From: HGM04593 sp045661225
GTDB lineage: Bacteria; Bacteroidota; Bacteroidia; Bacteroidales; Bacteroidaceae
NCBI GenBank assembly: GCA_045661225.1
Contig: JAZRFF010000005.1
Location: 1-40,583, forward strand
Direction: 5' to 3'
Length of the DNA: 40,583 nt
Every line of letters begins with the position of its first letter. Within the stretch, counting starts at the first letter, position 1. Shown one piece after another: positions 1 to 7,800 of the stretch. The translations under genes and the position numbers were made by a program. The notes beneath the pieces were generated by a model that was not told the DNA's origin, did no database searches, and worked only from the letters and a program-made list of their open reading frames with translations.

Positions 1-96
1 ACTCTCATGGATATAATTAATGCTATATCCCTCCTCAAGCATATGCATATACTTCAATCGTTCTGCATAGCCATGTTTCTTATACTTTTTAGACAT
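1..96 (-). CDS. IS3-type transposase OrfA, N-terminal fragment
   Basis: The first 32 codons of a gene that runs off the left edge, starting at the ATG complementary to 94-96. The product begins MSKKYKKHGY and contains LKYMHMLEEGYSI, a helix-turn-helix N-terminus of the kind found in the small OrfA protein of IS3-family elements. It binds the element ends as part of the transposase. Twelve of nineteen aligned residues match the fragment at the right edge of the window, so the two belong to the same family but are different elements. The family call rests on this short stretch and on the terminal repeat; the catalytic OrfB is not visible. Confidence 0.65.
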   Translation of the reverse strand, partial: MSKKYKKHGYAERLKYMHMLEEGYSINYIHES

Positions 97-136
97 AACA
101 AAACCCCGAAAGTTTTTGTCTAACTTTCGGGGTTCA
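97..136 (-). repeat. Palindromic hairpin at left IS end
   Basis: AACCCCGAAAGTT and AACTTTCGGGGTT form a perfect 13-bp inverted repeat with a 7-base loop, between the IS tip and the OrfA start codon. A transcript entering the element from outside would fold here, right before the start codon. In several transposon families such hairpins limit expression from outside promoters; that role is inferred here. Confidence 0.6.
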
Positions 137-178
137 TGTCAAAAGTGACAGCCCTGTTAAGTGATGAATATCTGTTTT

Positions 179-1135
179 TTACTTGCCGAAACGCTCGCGC
201 AGCGTCTTAATCATATCCACAGTCATTGAATCAAGGTCATACGAGGGAGCCCAGTCCCACTCTGCTCTTGCGCAGGAGTCGTCCATCTTGTCGGGCCAAG
301 AGTCGGCTATAGCCTGACGTACAGGGTCGAATTCGTAGCGCATCTTGAAGTCGGGAATGTACTTTTGTATAGCGGCCTTTATAATCTCAGGGTCGAAACT
401 CATTGATGCTACGTTGAAAGCGTTGCGGTGAATGAGTCGCGAAGGGTCGGCGTTCATAATGTCGACTGCAGCCTTTAAAGCGTCGGGCATATACATCATA
501 TCCATAAATGTGCCGGCCTGAATGGGGCACACGAACTCCTCGCCCTTGACTGCTGCATAGTAAATCTCGACAGCATAGTCGGTTGTTCCGCCACCCGGCA
601 GTGTTACGTTGGAAATGAGACCGGGGAAACGTACCGCGCGGGTGTCTACGCCGTATTTTGTAAAATAGTAGTCACTAAGAAGCTCGGTGGCAACCTTTGT
701 CACGCCGTACATTGTACGGGGGCGTTGTATAGTGTCCTGCGGGGTGTTGTCGTGCGGAGTGTTTGGGCCGAAAGAGCCTATTGAGCTTGGTGTGAATACC
801 GCGCACTTTTTCTCGCGTGCAATCTCAAGAATGTTCAGCAGACCGTTCATCTGAATGTCCCACGCGAGCAGCGGCTTCGATTCGGCAACGGCCGAAAGTA
901 GTGCCGCAAGGTTGTATATTGTGTCGATGTTGTATTTCTCTACAACTTCGGCAAGCTGCTTGGCGTTAGTGACGTTGGCCTCGGCAGCAGGACCGCTCTC
1001 AAGGAGTATCCCCTTAGGCTCTGCTCCGGGAATATAGCCTGCAACAATGTTTCCGTTGGGAATCTGTTTGCGCAATGTCATTGTTAGTTCGGAACCAATC
1101 TGTCCTGTGGAACCGACAATAAGTACGTTTTTCAT
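179..1135 (-). CDS. tdh: NAD-dependent L-threonine 3-dehydrogenase
   Basis: Oxidises L-threonine to 2-amino-3-ketobutyrate with NAD+, in the cytoplasm. The 318-residue product is the short-chain dehydrogenase/epimerase-type enzyme, not the zinc-dependent alcohol-dehydrogenase type of E. coli. Visible features are the Rossmann glycine motif GSTGQIG (residues 8-14), serines near residues 117-118, and the catalytic pair Tyr143/Lys147 in YGVTK. The start at 1135 (MKNVLIVGST) is preferred over an upstream start at 1177, because the Rossmann strand should begin close to the N-terminus. The next gene, transcribed divergently, is kbl, the second enzyme of the same pathway, which supports this call over a generic sugar epimerase. 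Confidence 0.93.
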   Translation of the reverse strand: MKNVLIVGSTGQIGSELTMTLRKQIPNGNIVAGYIPGAEPKGILLESGPAAEANVTNAKQLAEVVEKYNIDTIYNLAALLSAVAESKPLLAWDIQMNGLLNILEIAREKKCAVFTPSSIGSFGPNTPHDNTPQDTIQRPRTMYGVTKVATELLSDYYFTKYGVDTRAVRFPGLISNVTLPGGGTTDYAVEIYYAAVKGEEFVCPIQAGTFMDMMYMPDALKAAVDIMNADPSRLIHRNAFNVASMSFDPEIIKAAIQKYIPDFKMRYEFDPVRQAIADSWPDKMDDSCARAEWDWAPSYDLDSMTVDMIKTLRERFGK

Positions 1136-1169
1136 ATAGCGGAATTTTGTGAATTCTTTATGTGAATGG

Positions 1170-1187
1170 AGCGGCACCTATGCCGCT
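1170..1187 (-). repeat. Hairpin at the predicted 5' end of tdh mRNA
   Basis: AGCGGCA and TGCCGCT pair with a 4-base loop. It lies just downstream of the predicted tdh -7 box, so the tdh transcript would begin almost directly with this stem. Read on the plus strand it is followed by AATTTTTTT, giving the shape of an intrinsic terminator toward kbl. Which strand matters is not known. Confidence 0.5.
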
Positions 1188-1196
1188 AATTTTTTT

Positions 1197-1204
1197 CAAA
1201 GTTA
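1197..1204 (-). promoter_or_regulatory. Predicted -7 box for tdh
   Basis: TAACTTTG on the minus strand matches the Bacteroidetes -7 consensus TAnnTTTG, 62 bases upstream of the tdh start. I do not see a convincing TTG box at the standard 19-21 base spacing, so this is only half a promoter match. Confidence 0.5.
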
Positions 1205-1276
1205 CTCTTATTTTTGCAATCAACACTCCTGCTCATTACTTTTTTTTGCAAATTGTGAATATTTTTTGTGTACAAG

Positions 1277-1307
1277 TTGTGTTTTTTTTAGCAAAAGGGT
1301 ACTTTTG
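1277..1307 (+). promoter_or_regulatory. Predicted promoter for kbl
   Basis: TTG at 1277-1279, a 20-base spacer, then TACTTTTG at 1300-1307 fit the Bacteroidetes sigma-ABfr pattern. A transcript would begin near 1314, giving a leader of about 33 bases before the ATG at 1347. This supports the downstream start codon rather than a start before the promoter. Confidence 0.75.
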
Positions 1308-1346
1308 CGAATAAATAGAGTATTCACGAACTTAAATAATGTAGAT

Positions 1347-2537
1347 ATGTACGGAAAATTCCAACAGCACTTGCAGAATGAGCTGACAGCCATAGAAGAG
1401 GCCGGTTTGTACAAGAAGGAACGCAACATCGCATCGCAACAGTTTGCCGAAATTACCCTTGAGGACGGCTCAAAGGCACTTAACTTCTGCGCAAACAACT
1501 ATTTAGGTCTGTCAAACAATGAGCGCCTGATAAAAGCTGCGCAAAAAACTATGGAGGAACGTGGCTTCGGAATGTCGTCGGTGCGTTTCATCTGTGGCAC
1601 ACAGGACTATCACAAGACACTGGAAAAGGCTATTGCCGACTATTTTAAGACCGAAGATACAATTCTGTATGCAGCCTGCTTCGATGCTAACGGAGGCCTT
1701 TTTGAACCGCTCTTTACAGCCGAGGACGCTATTATATCAGACTCGTTGAACCACGCTTCAATAATCGATGGCGTTCGTCTGTGCAAGGCTCAACGCTACC
1801 GTTACAATAATGCCGATATGGCCGACCTTGAACGCTGTCTGCAAGAGGCGCAGGCTCAGCGTTACCGCATAATTGTTACCGACGGTGTGTTCTCTATGGA
1901 CGGAAACGTCGCTCCAATGGACAAAATATGTGACCTTGCCGAAAAATACGACGCGCTTGTTATGGTCGACGAGAGCCACTCGGCGGGTGTCGTTGGTGCT
2001 ACCGGTCACGGTGTTGCCGAGCAGTTCGATTGCTACGGACGCATCGATATTTTCACAGGAACGCTCGGAAAGGCTTTCGGCGGTGCTGTCGGCGGCTTTA
2101 CTACCGGTCGCAAAGAGATAATCGATATGTTGCGTCAGCGCTCGCGTCCTTATTTGTTCTCGAACTCTTTGCCGCCATCGGTGGTGGGTGCTTCGATAGA
2201 GGTGTTCAAGATGCTTGCCGAGAGTGACGAGCTGCACACCAAACTGCAGAACAATGTAAACTACTTCCGCGACAAGATGCTTGCGGCAGGGTTCGATATT
2301 AAGCCCACACAGTCGGCTATATGTGCGGTGATGCTCTACGATGCTCCTCTGTCGCAAGTGTTTGCGGCGAAGATGGCCGAGGAGGGTATCTTTGTTACAG
2401 GTTTCTACTATCCTGTTGTTCCCAAGGGACAGGCACGCATACGCGTGCAATTGTCGGCAGCACACGAACAGGAGCATCTGGACAAGGCTATAAACGCCTT
2501 TATTAAGGTTGGCAAGGAGCTTGGTGTTATAAAGTAA
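1347..2537 (+). CDS. kbl: Glycine C-acetyltransferase (2-amino-3-ketobutyrate CoA ligase)
   Basis: A pyridoxal-phosphate enzyme that cleaves 2-amino-3-ketobutyrate with CoA into glycine and acetyl-CoA, completing threonine breakdown begun by Tdh. The 396-residue length agrees with the roughly 398 residues usual for Kbl. The PLP lysine is Lys242 in GTLGKAFGG, with the cofactor-binding Asp208/His211 in VDESHSAG; NNYLGL near residue 50 and SSVRFICGT near 77-85 are family hallmarks. The ATG at 1347 (MYGKFQQHL) is chosen because a good promoter lies directly upstream; the reading frame is open further upstream, but that would start before the promoter. Related alpha-oxoamine synthases (BioF, serine palmitoyltransferase) are less likely given tdh next door. 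Confidence 0.95.
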   Translation: MYGKFQQHLQNELTAIEEAGLYKKERNIASQQFAEITLEDGSKALNFCANNYLGLSNNERLIKAAQKTMEERGFGMSSVRFICGTQDYHKTLEKAIADYFKTEDTILYAACFDANGGLFEPLFTAEDAIISDSLNHASIIDGVRLCKAQRYRYNNADMADLERCLQEAQAQRYRIIVTDGVFSMDGNVAPMDKICDLAEKYDALVMVDESHSAGVVGATGHGVAEQFDCYGRIDIFTGTLGKAFGGAVGGFTTGRKEIIDMLRQRSRPYLFSNSLPPSVVGASIEVFKMLAESDELHTKLQNNVNYFRDKMLAAGFDIKPTQSAICAVMLYDAPLSQVFAAKMAEEGIFVTGFYYPVVPKGQARIRVQLSAAHEQEHLDKAINAFIKVGKELGVIK

Positions 2538-2557
2538 TATTTTACACCTTATTGTAT

Positions 2558-2602
2558 AAAACCACAAAAGAGCGGAGGTTACTCCGCTCTTTTGTGGTTT
2601 TT
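2558..2602. terminator. Bidirectional terminator between kbl and the esterase
   Basis: A perfect stem of about 19-20 bp (arms containing CCACAAAAGAGCGGAG) with loop GTTA, flanked by A and T runs on either side. It ends kbl on the plus strand and can also end the minus-strand esterase gene that converges on it. Confidence 0.9.
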
Positions 2603-2662
2603 GTATCTTCACTCGTTGGTGCAGATGAGTGTGTCTAAAAAACAGGTTCTATTGCTTGCTTT

Positions 2663-4741
2663 TTACTTTTGTTCAACCTCAATCTCGAAGGTGCTTGCGG
2701 GCAGGCCGCTGCCGTTGATGAGGTTGGCGTCGGTGTAGGGCTTCCACGCATAGCGCACGCGTGTGTGACGCTTGTCGGCGGGTATAATGACGGTGTTGCC
2801 CTTGATGCGCGCGCCGGACGCGGGGACAAAAACGCCGGCTTTGTCCGAGGTCTCGAACCCGCGCAACGCTGTACCGTCGCTTGTTGTCAGCGTATCACCC
2901 TCCTTGAACTGCAGGATAATGTTACCGCCCTTGCGTGTGGCACTCTCGACCACAGGACCGTGCATCGCTACGTGATTCATACCATAGGTGCTGTTCAACG
3001 CCAGACGTGCCAGGCGCTCGCCTATAGGCGCCTTCTCCTTGGGGTGTACATCGGTGGGGTGTCCCTTGTCGCTTGCAACGGCAAAATCGCAATGGGGTAT
3101 TGCTTGTGCCATTCTGCGCTGCGAATCGCGGAAATGTGGCCACGAGGGGCGGTTGATGCTCGACAGTTGTACAAAGTAGAATGGCATTGCGGGGTTGTTC
3201 CACGTTTTGCGCCAACTGTCAATGAGTGTAGGGAATATAATCTCGTGCAGTTCTATATTATGTGCGTTCGATTCGCCTTGATACCAAATGGCTCCCTTTA
3301 TCGGGTAGATGGCAAGAGGGGCTATGCCGGTCTCGTAAAGGTAGCACGGCTCGTAGGGGTGACGCTGCAGTTTATTGCTGCCTTTGGCAATGTTCTTCGA
3401 TGCACGTTCACGGCACCAGTATTGAACCATATCATTTTCTCTCCAATGATAGAGTATATCCACGAGCGTGGGGTGGAACTCAAGCGTTCTGCGGTCAATG
3501 TATGCCTCGGCAGGGGCTCCGCCTATGGCGTTGCAGATGAGTCCGATGGGTACCTGAAGGGAGTCGGCAAGCATAGCTCCAAAATGGTAGGCAACGACCG
3601 AAAAATCGGAAACATTCTGCTCGTTCTGCAACTGCCACTCTGTAGGAAGGTAATATTCGTGCTCGTTGAGTCTTATAAGGTCGGCTTCGGGCCACTCTAC
3701 GGGGTTGGTAACGACTCGGGGCTTCATATTGTACAGACGTATGTCCTTACCTTTTATGTTGGCAAGGCTCTGCTCTTTGTGCGAACTCTCTTTTACCATA
3801 AATGCCATATTCGACTGTCCGGAACAGAGCCACACTTCGCCTATGGCTATGTTGTTGTACGTGACGCTCTTGCCGTTACACTCGATGCTCAGCGTGTGGC
3901 TCTTGCCGTCGGCCTTCAGCGGGGCGAATGTCACTTGCCATTTTCCTTCTTCGGGAACAGTGACGCTTTTCTTATGTCTGTCGAGGCGTACAATAACCTT
4001 GCTGCCGGTGTCGGCGCTTCCGGCAACGGTGAACGGGACATCGCGCTGAATTACCATATTGTCGCTGTAGATGGCAGGGAGCTTAAGCCCGCCAAAATCG
4101 CCTGTTATTGCCGAATAGACGCGCTCGGCAATGAGCGTTGCGCCTGCGGGATTGGGGTGTAACGCGTCGGGCATAAGATTGGGGCGCTTATACAGTTCTT
4201 CGCCAAGGTCTATACACTCGCAACCGGCAATGCGGGCAACGTCGGCTATTGTGGCGTTTATCTGGTGGTACCAATCGCGTGTGCCGCTCTTGAAACGTCG
4301 GTGCCAATGGAAAATGGGTGTCATTTGGCAGACGATAACCTCGACCTTTGGGTTCAGCGCACGCAGTGTGTCGATGAGGGCGAGATAATCGGGTATAAAT
4401 TCGTCGCGGTAGTTGGGCCAGTTGCGTGGGTCGGTGTCGTTGAGGCCGAGGTGTATAACTGCAATGTCGGGCTTGAACTCAAGCGCGGCATTGTATTCCG
4501 CTTGAAGAGTGTAGGGGCGGTGACCTTTGTTCAGCAGCGTGGCGCCTGACTTTCCAAAGTTACGCACATCGTAACTGTCGCCCAGCATCTGTTGCAGCTG
4601 GGTGGGGTAGGACGTCTCGGCGGGGTTGTTGTGCAGGTAGCCGTATGTAACGCTGTTGCCTATGCAGGCTACTTTTTTTCTCTCTTGGGCTAACCCTGAC
4701 AGCGACAGCAGCAGAGTTAACAGTAGAATTGAAATTTTCAT
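2663..4741 (-). CDS. Secreted two-domain sialate O-acetylesterase
   Basis: Expected to remove O-acetyl groups from sialic acids, which otherwise block sialidases and sialic acid lyase. The 692-residue product has a signal peptide (MKISILLLTLLLSLSGLAQE). It then has an SGNH/GDSL hydrolase domain over about 25-210: GNSVTYG, GKSG, GLND and DALHPN give blocks I, II, III and V. After a beta-rich linker comes a second esterase domain of the SIAE/SASA type, with VWLCSGQSNM and WYQGESNA. The ATG at 4741 is chosen over an upstream start at 4873 because it begins the signal peptide and follows a matching promoter. It lies downstream of the sialidase fusion gene on the same strand. Specificity for 4-, 7- or 9-O-acetyl is not readable, and a plant-polysaccharide acetylesterase cannot be excluded. 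Confidence 0.85.
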   Translation of the reverse strand: MKISILLLTLLLSLSGLAQERKKVACIGNSVTYGYLHNNPAETSYPTQLQQMLGDSYDVRNFGKSGATLLNKGHRPYTLQAEYNAALEFKPDIAVIHLGLNDTDPRNWPNYRDEFIPDYLALIDTLRALNPKVEVIVCQMTPIFHWHRRFKSGTRDWYHQINATIADVARIAGCECIDLGEELYKRPNLMPDALHPNPAGATLIAERVYSAITGDFGGLKLPAIYSDNMVIQRDVPFTVAGSADTGSKVIVRLDRHKKSVTVPEEGKWQVTFAPLKADGKSHTLSIECNGKSVTYNNIAIGEVWLCSGQSNMAFMVKESSHKEQSLANIKGKDIRLYNMKPRVVTNPVEWPEADLIRLNEHEYYLPTEWQLQNEQNVSDFSVVAYHFGAMLADSLQVPIGLICNAIGGAPAEAYIDRRTLEFHPTLVDILYHWRENDMVQYWCRERASKNIAKGSNKLQRHPYEPCYLYETGIAPLAIYPIKGAIWYQGESNAHNIELHEIIFPTLIDSWRKTWNNPAMPFYFVQLSSINRPSWPHFRDSQRRMAQAIPHCDFAVASDKGHPTDVHPKEKAPIGERLARLALNSTYGMNHVAMHGPVVESATRKGGNIILQFKEGDTLTTSDGTALRGFETSDKAGVFVPASGARIKGNTVIIPADKRHTRVRYAWKPYTDANLINGSGLPASTFEIEVEQK

Positions 4742-4768
4742 ATATTGTGTTTTTTTTTGTTTCCGATG

Positions 4769-4799
4769 CGAATATAGTTTTTTATCGGTTATAGCGCAA
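4769..4799 (-). promoter_or_regulatory. Predicted promoter for the sialate O-acetylesterase
   Basis: On the minus strand TTG (4799-4797) is followed after 20 bases by TATATTCG (4776-4769), one base off the TAnnTTTG consensus. The TTG lies in the outermost bases of the large palindromic terminator. The gene can therefore be expressed apart from the sialidase gene upstream. Confidence 0.6.
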
Positions 4800-4850
4800 C
4801 AGTATAGTAAAAAAGCAGTGCCCGGGCACTGCTTTTTTACTATACTGTTG
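4797..4850. terminator. 54-bp perfect palindromic terminator
   Basis: Two 27-base arms (inner part AAAAAAGCAGTGCCC and its complement) with no spacer, so the RNA loop is only the central CCGG. T runs follow the GC-rich core in both orientations. It lies 12 bases past the sialidase stop codon and should end or attenuate that transcript before the esterase gene. Confidence 0.9.
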
Positions 4851-4862
4851 CAGAAATCTCTG

Positions 4863-7800
4863 TCATTTGGCAATAAACTTCTTGCCGTTTACAATATATA
4901 TGCCACCCTTTGCCGGTACAGTAACCTTACGGCCCTGCAGGTCGTATATGGCATTTACATTTTCTTCCTCAACAACTTCTATTCCTGTAGCGTTGGTCGA
5001 CTTAATGGGGTAGAATGGAGCATTGTCGGTGAACTTGTAGGTTCCGTTGCTTGCCCAGTCGAGCGAGAAGCGTACAAAGCGCATCGTGTAGCCTCCGAAC
5101 AGGCCATTCTCCTCGTAATATACGCCCAATGTGCCGTCGGGCAGCACAACCGTTGCGCTGTAGGCCGAACCTCTGGGGCATATTGTCTTGGGAGTGCCGA
5201 ATGTTGCGCCCTCGTCGGTCGACAGTGCGATGCTTACATTCTGGCGACTACCGCTGTTGGGCAGTGTCTGTAACGCGATGTTCCAGGGATTACCCTCAAC
5301 AGTTGAGCACCACACCATATACTCGCCATCGCAAGCGTTGCCCGATATTCCGCTGTTGAAACGTGTCTGCGAGGGCAGGTGCCAGCTCTCACCGTCGTTC
5401 GATGTGTAGTTGTAGTAGTTGTAACCGCTTGAACGGACGCTTATGGCAAGGTCGCCGTTGTTGCGCTCAAGGGTCTTGGGCTCGTCGGCACCGCTTGTTC
5501 CGCTTGTTCCGCTCACATACCAGCTTTCTCCACCGTCCTTGCTCATAAAGAAGTAGAAGTGCTGGCTATTGTCGGCCTGACGGTTTACGAAACTTGACAC
5601 GAGTGTGCCGTCACGCTTTTGCAGGGCTGCTCCAGAACCCGAGAATCCGCTCTTCCAGGTCTGTGTGTCGGGGTTCGGGCAGTTGGCTCCGAAAAGGTCG
5701 TCGGTGTGGTCGACGGGTGCTTCCCAGGTGAGACCGCCGTCGTGGCTGGTGATGGTCTTCCAGCGTGGAGGCTCGGCTGCTGTTCCTGCAAAGAATCCGT
5801 GGCCGTATGTACCGGCGCTGGTCATAATACCTATAATGTCGCCATTGTCGCGGTTGGTAACGATAGAGGCGTCGCCGTGACCGTAATTACCGCCGGTCTC
5901 GGCTGTTCCGGCAACAGTAACGGGGTCGCTCCAGGTGCGACCGTTGTCCTCGGAGTATTGCGCTACAAGGTAGCAGTGGCTCGGAAGGTCGGCATTGTGA
6001 TTCTTGCGGTCGTCGGTAAGAGTTACAAGACGTGTGCCGTCCTTGGTTACGGTAATAGCCGGTATGCGGTAGTAGAGCGAGCCTTTATCCATAGGCATAA
6101 GCACGGCACCTTCGGAAAGGAATATTGTAACGCTGTGAGCGGGGTTGCCTCTCTGCTCGGCTACCTCTCTGTTGTCAATTGTGTAGGCTGTTATTGATGC
6201 ATCGACAACATTGCCCTCCTTTGCATTGTCGGCAATGTCGTATGTAATCCACAAATAGTAATCGCCGGGCTGCATCTCTTTCTCGCCTGTAATTGTGAAA
6301 GTACCGTCACTGTCGAGTGTAACGGTTTCGCCGAACTGCTGGCCGTTCTCCTCGCGCCAGGTCATCTTTTTGTCGGCGTCGATGAACAACTCGCGTGAAT
6401 TTGTTGCAAAGTAGGCCTTTACGTTGGTAATGTCGTTGCGGTCGCTGCCAACGAACGCGCCCTTTACGCCCTGGAACAACACTGTGCCCTCGAGACCGCT
6501 TATGCGAATAGTAGAGCGCACAATAGGCTGGTCACAGTTGCCTATACCTGTGCTTACTTTTCCTTGTTCAACAATTGTCGACGCTAACACAGCTGAGGCA
6601 TTGGTTACATCGACCTCGTCGAAACGCCACAACGATGCACCGTCGGCATCGGCACCCCAACGTACAATGACTGAATTTACTTCCTGTGCGTGTAGTTCAA
6701 CAGCGGTGTCCTTAATGGTAAAGAATCCGTATGCACTTTGTATAGTATAAATGTGGTTGGCGTCTTCGACGATACCGAAAGAGGTGCTTCCGCCTGTGCC
6801 ATTGCCTGCGGTACCGAAATATTCGCCTTTATAGTTCTTTATGGCCAATTTACCGTTCTTCTCCCAGAAACTCCATATGTGTCCCGCACTGAATGTCCTG
6901 TCGCCGAAACGCAATTTCCCGTACTCGTTGTCGTAATAGATGACTTTACCGGCGCAGTATGCCTTTGACGAAGCGTTTGCAATGTAGTACCAATGTTCGT
7001 CGCCCTCGGTGCTTATTTGCGGCATCTCGGGCTTGTCGGACTTAACTTTGACTTTGAAGTTGGTGAGTACTACACCGTTGCCGTTGTTGCCCGCAAGGCG
7101 GAACCCTACCGAACTTATTGCTTGTGCCTTGGCGCTTATGGTCTGTGGGGTTGTTGATGTTGTATATTCCGCTCCGTCGGTCATTGTGAGCGTGAGCCCG
7201 GCGTTGTGACCGTTGTTGGCGAATGTGAAACTGTACTCGGTTATCACATAGCCGGCAGGAGCTGTCAGCGTGTAGTTGGCACTTCCCGAAGTACCGGTCA
7301 TCAACTGTACATTGTTGTCGGCCCAGTTCATATTGTTGATTGTACCGCAACCAAATTGCAACTGCGGGGTAGCATTGCTCTTCCATACATTGTTCCAGGA
7401 TTGGTTGGCTGTTGTTCCGCGATAGAGATTACCGTTGCTCTTGTCGATAATGTATTCGATGTGGTTAAGCTCTTCGGCTATCTCCTGCGCCTCGCGAATC
7501 TTAATCTGGCAACCTTGGTCGTTGCGGTCGTTGCCGAGTGTGGAATTGTCGCTCCAATTGTATAAAGCGAATCCCTGTCCCGAACCTGTCTGGTTAAGCT
7601 GTACATCGCCCGATGATATTATATTATAAGTAGGAGTGTTCGAATAGCTTATGCTCCAACCTTTCGATGGCCTTGTCTTTACAGTGGTTATCTGTGTGTT
7701 GTACGCAGCAGTGGGGTTGAGGTATGAACCGTATTTGCGGTTGATGATGTCGAATGTGTTGTCGTCGCGCTGTACAAACTTCCACATTGAGACTGCCGAT

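Larger units (their letters stand above)
1..136 (-). mobile_element. Left-edge IS3-like element, 5' end only
   Basis: The minus strand shows the start of an insertion sequence that continues beyond the window. Its outer end reads TGAACCCCGAAAGTTAGACA, which closely matches the element end at the right edge of the window. Just inside is a 13-bp inverted repeat (AACCCCGAAAGTT and its complement, 7-base loop) ahead of the transposase start. The boundary at 136 is inferred from similarity to the other element; the second end and any target duplication are not visible. Confidence 0.7.

Noticed and set aside
1758..2612. Long minus-strand reading frame opposite kbl (284 codons)
   Set aside because: It is antisense to a well-supported enzyme gene, has cysteine- and arginine-rich composition and shows no motif.
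2669..4162. Long plus-strand reading frame opposite the sialate O-acetylesterase (497 codons)
   Set aside because: It mirrors a gene with signal peptide, SGNH and GQSNM motifs; the translation has no recognisable domain.
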